Shown in pieces: positions 7,580-9,448 of a DNA stretch of 9,448 nucleotides; within the stretch, counting starts at the first letter, position 1; every line of letters starts with the position of its first letter. Below the pieces are notes generated by a model, which was given only the letters and a program-made list of their open reading frames with translations, searched no databases and was not told the origin of the DNA. The DNA is from JBHHYR01 sp046757585 (GTDB lineage Bacteria; Desulfobacterota; Binatia; HRBIN30): positions 1 through 9,448 of the forward strand of contig JBHHYR010000147.1 in the NCBI GenBank assembly GCA_046757585.1. Reading direction: 5' to 3'. The position numbers were made by a program, and so were the translations under genes.

Positions 7580-7584
7580 CGCAT

Positions 7585-8406
7585 GTGTCCCGGGCGCTGA
7601 ACGTCGTGGAAGACTTCGAACGTATTGCGTGTGCCGTGGTAAGCGAAGCCGGTATGCTAGTTCGCTCGCGGTGGCAGCACCGCAAGAAAGAGGTGGCGTA
7701 CAAGGGTGCGATCGATCTGGTGACGGAGACGGACCGTGACGTGGAGGGGCTCGTCGTCGAGCGCTTGCAACGGGCTTTTCCCGCTCACCTCATCGTGGCG
7801 GAAGAAGCCTCGGCAACGACCCCGCCACGACCGCCCGCTGCTGACCGCTACGTGTGGTACCTCGACCCGCTGGACGGTACCACCAACTTCGCGCATACGT
7901 ATCCCCAGTTTTGTGTCTCACTCGCGCTGAGCCGCGGCTCGCAGCTGCTCTTCGGAATCGTGTATGATCCGGTGCGCGCCGAGACTTTCACCGCTCGTCG
8001 CGGCCGAGGGGCAAGGCTGAATGGGCAACCGATTCGCGTCTCACCACTTGCTGATCTCGATCGTGCCCTGCTGGCGACGGGATTCCCCTATGACCGGCAG
8101 GAGCACGTGGACTTCTATCTCAGCTTCTTCGCTGACTTCATGGCTTGCACGCAGGGAATCCGCCGCAGCGGGTCTGCGGCACTCGACCTGTGCTACGTGG
8201 CCTGCGGCCGGTTCGATGGCTTCTGGGAGTGGAAGCTGCACCCCTGGGACACCGCCGCTGGGGCGCTGATCGTCCGCGAAGCCGGCGGCAGCGTTACCGA
8301 TTTCCGCGGCGGCCCGTTCGACCTCTACGGGGCGCAGACGCTGGCAACCAACGACCGCTTGCATGCCGCGATGGTCTCCCTGCTGACGGCCCGCCTGGAC
8401 GGCTGA
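7585..8406 (+). CDS. Inositol-monophosphatase family phosphatase
   Basis: This is a Mg-dependent, Li-sensitive-type sugar or polyol phosphatase of the IMPase/SuhB fold, 273 aa from GTG 7585, a normal family length. Seen: DLVTETD at 44-50, VAEEA at 71-75 with metal ligand Glu73, the signature DPLDGTTNF at 94-102 with Asp94 and Asp97, GIVYDP at 124-129, GSAALDLCYVACGRFDGF at 196-213, and PWDTAAG at 220-226 with Asp222. All catalytic positions are intact. The family includes inositol-1-phosphatase, fructose-1,6-bisphosphatase and histidinol-phosphatase, and motifs alone do not separate them. Its divergent position next to the GT20 gene raises the possibility that it dephosphorylates the GT20 product. 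That is inference; a housekeeping SuhB-like role is the plain alternative. Confidence 0.92.
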   Translation: MSRALNVVEDFERIACAVVSEAGMLVRSRWQHRKKEVAYKGAIDLVTETDRDVEGLVVERLQRAFPAHLIVAEEASATTPPRPPAADRYVWYLDPLDGTTNFAHTYPQFCVSLALSRGSQLLFGIVYDPVRAETFTARRGRGARLNGQPIRVSPLADLDRALLATGFPYDRQEHVDFYLSFFADFMACTQGIRRSGSAALDLCYVACGRFDGFWEWKLHPWDTAAGALIVREAGGSVTDFRGGPFDLYGAQTLATNDRLHAAMVSLLTARLDG

Positions 8407-8415
8407 CGTCCGGCG

Positions 8416-8432
8416 CGCCAAACGGTTTGGCG
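8416..8432 (+). terminator. Hairpin just after the phosphatase gene
   Basis: CGCCAAA and TTTGGCG form a perfect 7-bp stem with a CGG loop, 10 nt after the stop. There is no T-tract, so it is a stable 3' hairpin and at most a weak terminator. Confidence 0.4.
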
Positions 8433-8444
8433 ATGAGCTGACAG

Positions 8445-8470
8445 AGCCGAGAAGTGCTGACTCGGTTCTT
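8445..8470 (+). terminator. Possible intrinsic terminator
   Basis: A 7-bp stem with one G-U pair (AGCCGAG, 8445-8451, against CTCGGTT, 8461-8467) has a 9-nt loop and runs into a TTCTT stretch. It may terminate the phosphatase transcript. It could equally belong to the insertion-sequence left end that follows. Confidence 0.35.
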
Positions 8471-8507
8471 GGGCGGCAGCCTGCGGGGATGGCCAGCTCG
8501 ATCGGCG

Positions 8508-8516
8508 TGTTAGAAT
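8508..8516 (+). promoter_or_regulatory. Extended -10 promoter element of the IS remnant
   Basis: TGTTAGAAT matches the extended -10 form TGnTATAAT except for one base. No clear -35 is seen at standard spacing. Transcription would begin near 8523, about 60 nt before the transposase start, and would include the hairpin at 8549-8570. Confidence 0.45.
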
Positions 8517-8548
8517 CCCTCAGGGGCAGCAACGCCCAGATCCCGGCT

Positions 8549-8570
8549 CGCCCCCTCCAACCAGGGGGCG
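8549..8570 (+). repeat. Perfect 8-bp stem-loop upstream of the IS110-type start
   Basis: CGCCCCCT and AGGGGGCG pair perfectly around a CCAACC loop, ending 13 bp before the ATG at 8584. In an intact IS110-group element this is where a terminal non-coding RNA would be expected, so it may be a surviving hairpin of that RNA. A simple structure controlling transposase translation is the alternative. Confidence 0.55.
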
Positions 8571-8583
8571 AAAGGGGGAGGTG

Positions 8584-8664
8584 ATGAGGTTCGACAGCAA
8601 GCCGCGCCAATACTACTGCGGGGTCGACGTTCATGCGAGGCGCGTGGATCTTCACCATCGTCAG
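8584..8664 (+). pseudogene. N-terminal fragment of an IS110-family transposase
   Basis: The frame from ATG 8584 reads MRFDSKPRQYYCGVDVHARR. The YCGVDVHAR part is the characteristic N-terminal RuvC-like strand of IS110/IS1111 DEDD transposases, with Asp15 as the first catalytic acidic residue. GGAGGTGA at 8577-8584 is an excellent ribosome binding site but overlaps the ATG, which is odd. Recognisable similarity ends around codon 19-27, so the end given is approximate. The frame stays open beyond it only by running out of frame into the antiporter gene, where it reads as Arg/Pro-rich nonsense. The remaining acidic residues and the C-terminal serine domain are absent, so it is not functional. 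Confidence 0.55.
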
Positions 8665-8693
8665 CCTGATCCGTCCGGTACGGGCCCCCTCCT

Positions 8694-8720
8694 TTGTCGT
8701 GCCGTAGCAGTCCCTATACT
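8694..8720 (+). promoter_or_regulatory. Candidate sigma70 promoter for the antiporter gene
   Basis: TATACT at 8715-8720 matches the -10 consensus at 5 of 6 positions. TTGTCG at 8694-8699 is a partial -35 with a short 15-bp spacer. A start near 8727 would leave a leader of about 25 nt containing GGAGGA (8735-8740), the likely Shine-Dalgarno sequence at a long 12-nt spacing from the ATG. Confidence 0.4.
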
Positions 8721-8752
8721 GTTACTGTGTTGGCGGAGGACTCGACCGCCGG

Positions 8753-9448
8753 ATGGAGCACGCTCTACTCGCACAGATCATTATCGTCTTTGGCCTCTCC
8801 GCTCTCACGCTGCTCGTCTGCGATCGTCTGCACCTGCCGACGATTGTGGGCTTCCTGCTCGTGGGCGTGATGGCGGGACCCCACGGCCTCAGCTTGATCT
8901 CGGCGGCGCGCGAGGTCGAGGCCTTGGCAGAGATCGGTGTCGTCCTCCTGCTGTTCACCATCGGCATCGAGTTCGACCTCGGGACGTTGGCGCGCTTACG
9001 GCGAGTAGTCCTGATCGGCGGCACGGCGCAGATGGCCGCGACCTTGGCAGCGGTGGCCGTACTCCTTTTCGCCGGCGGTGCCACCTTCCCGCGCGCGGCT
9101 CTCGGCGGCATGCTTGTCAGCCTCAGCAGCACGGCGATCGTCTTGAAGATTCTGCACAAGAGGGCGGAGATCGACGCTCTGCACGGGCGCTTCACCCTCG
9201 GCGTTCTGATCTTTCAGGATTTGGTCATCGTGCCGATGCTACTTGCGATTCCTCTGTTTGCCGGCACGACCACGTTTGCCCTTGCAGCTACGCTTCGGTT
9301 CCTGGTCGAAGCGATCACCGTCCTCGTGCTCATCTGGGTGGCGGCACGGTGGGTCTTGCCGCGCCTCCTGCACCAGATCGCGCGCGCCCGAGATCCGGAG
9401 CTCTTTCAGGTCAGCATCGTCGTCCTCGGCTTCGGGATCGGCCATCTG
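8753..9448 (+). CDS. KefB/CPA2-type cation:proton antiporter, N-terminal part
   Basis: This is an inner-membrane antiporter or glutathione-gated-type K+ efflux protein of the CPA2 superfamily; 232 residues are in the window and the frame is open at the right edge. It starts at ATG 8753 with a membrane segment straight away. Family motifs: LPTIVGFLLVGVMAGP at 28-43, LAEIGVVLLLFTIGIEF at 58-74, SLSSTAIVLK at 123-132, and GVLIFQDLVIVP at 150-161 with Asp156 in the ion-binding core. At least six hydrophobic helices are visible. Whether it carries a C-terminal TrkA-N (RCK) domain, as in KefB/KefC and YbaL, cannot be seen. It exchanges K+ or Na+ for H+ in pH, osmotic or electrophile stress. Its own promoter-like sequence suggests separate transcription from the phosphatase gene. 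Confidence 0.92.
   Translation, partial: MEHALLAQIIIVFGLSALTLLVCDRLHLPTIVGFLLVGVMAGPHGLSLISAAREVEALAEIGVVLLLFTIGIEFDLGTLARLRRVVLIGGTAQMAATLAAVAVLLFAGGATFPRAALGGMLVSLSSTAIVLKILHKRAEIDALHGRFTLGVLIFQDLVIVPMLLAIPLFAGTTTFALAATLRFLVEAITVLVLIWVAARWVLPRLLHQIARARDPELFQVSIVVLGFGIGHL

Larger units (their letters stand above)
7369..7584. promoter_or_regulatory. Divergent control region between the GT20 and IMPase-family genes
   Basis: This 216-bp region separates two divergent start codons, so promoters for both genes should lie here. Seen: two perfect inverted repeats (7423-7439 and 7531-7551) and a plus-strand -10-like TAGAAT at 7416-7421 with no good -35 at 16-18 bp. On the minus strand TTGCGG (7440-7435) could act as a -35, but the matching -10 position is poor. 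I see no protein-coding potential of its own. Confidence 0.5.
8508..8664 (+). mobile_element. Left-end remnant of an IS110-family insertion sequence
   Basis: The span holds an extended -10, a strong stem-loop, a near-perfect ribosome binding site and the first codons of an IS110-type transposase. IS110-family elements place a structured non-coding RNA (bridge or seek RNA) in a terminal non-coding stretch, upstream of the transposase in the IS110 group. The left boundary cannot be set and may lie further left, near 8470. The right part is missing because the sequence passes into the antiporter promoter. It is probably a decayed relic that cannot move. Confidence 0.55.

Noticed and set aside
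7507..7584. Upstream GTG start (7507) for the phosphatase gene
   Set aside because: The 26 extra residues are unlike the family, lack a good Shine-Dalgarno sequence and would cover the inverted repeat; GTG 7585 has GGAG at ideal spacing.
8041..8658. 205-codon minus-strand open frame spanning the phosphatase 3' end and the IS relic
   Set aside because: It is antisense to conserved phosphatase motifs and has no recognisable domain.
8633..8707. 25-codon open frame with a hydrophobic stretch before the antiporter promoter
   Set aside because: It is too short, has no ribosome binding site of its own, overlaps the transposase fragment in another frame and is explained by chance.
8722..9195. 157-codon minus-strand open frame
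   Set aside because: It is antisense to the clear antiporter coding sequence, and its Arg/Ser/Thr-rich translation is typical of a shadow frame in GC-rich DNA.
1..9448. CRISPR arrays, tRNA or rRNA genes, toxin-antitoxin pairs, attachment sites
   Set aside because: Reading both strands showed no regularly spaced repeats, no tRNA-like cloverleaf, no rRNA-like sequence and no small gene pairs or integrase.

Overview
The window is GC-rich and densely coded, with GTG/TTG starts beside ATG and genes that overlap by 1-4 bases. This suggests a high-GC Gram-negative bacterium. Lineages such as Myxococcota, Binatota, Rokubacteria or Acidobacteriota are possible, but nothing here fixes the phylum. No rRNA, tRNA or CRISPR array is visible.

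Layout from left to right. (1) A plus-strand dynamin-like GTPase (about 10-1659) whose frame is open at the left edge. (2) A convergent block on the minus strand, read from right to left. It holds a GT20 glycosyltransferase of the trehalose-6-phosphate synthase superfamily (7368-5824), a 115-bp gap, and a complete carbohydrate-type ABC importer. The importer is a lipoprotein-like binding protein (5708-4482), two MalF/MalG-type permeases (4482-3634 and 3637-2831) and a MalK/UgpC-type ATPase (2831-1761). All three importer junctions overlap (TAGTG, ATGA, TGATG), so it is almost certainly one translationally coupled operon. (3) A 216-bp divergent control region (7369-7584) with two perfect inverted repeats. 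(4) A plus-strand inositol-monophosphatase-family phosphatase (7585-8406). (5) A 346-bp gap (8407-8752) with two hairpins and what looks like the left end of an IS110-family insertion sequence, cut off after a few tens of codons of its transposase. (6) The 5' part of a KefB/CPA2-type cation:proton antiporter, running off the right edge at 9448.

The most coherent reading is a compatible-solute or disaccharide module. A GT20 enzyme would make a sugar-phosphate conjugate, for example trehalose-6-phosphate or a glucosylglycerol-phosphate-like compound. A phosphatase would dephosphorylate it, and an ABC importer would recover solute from outside. No HAD-type OtsB phosphatase is present, and the only phosphatase here is the divergently transcribed IMPase-family protein. 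The nearby CPA2 antiporter would fit an osmotic-stress neighbourhood. These pathway links are inferred from adjacency and family membership. The sequence shows the protein families clearly but not the substrates.
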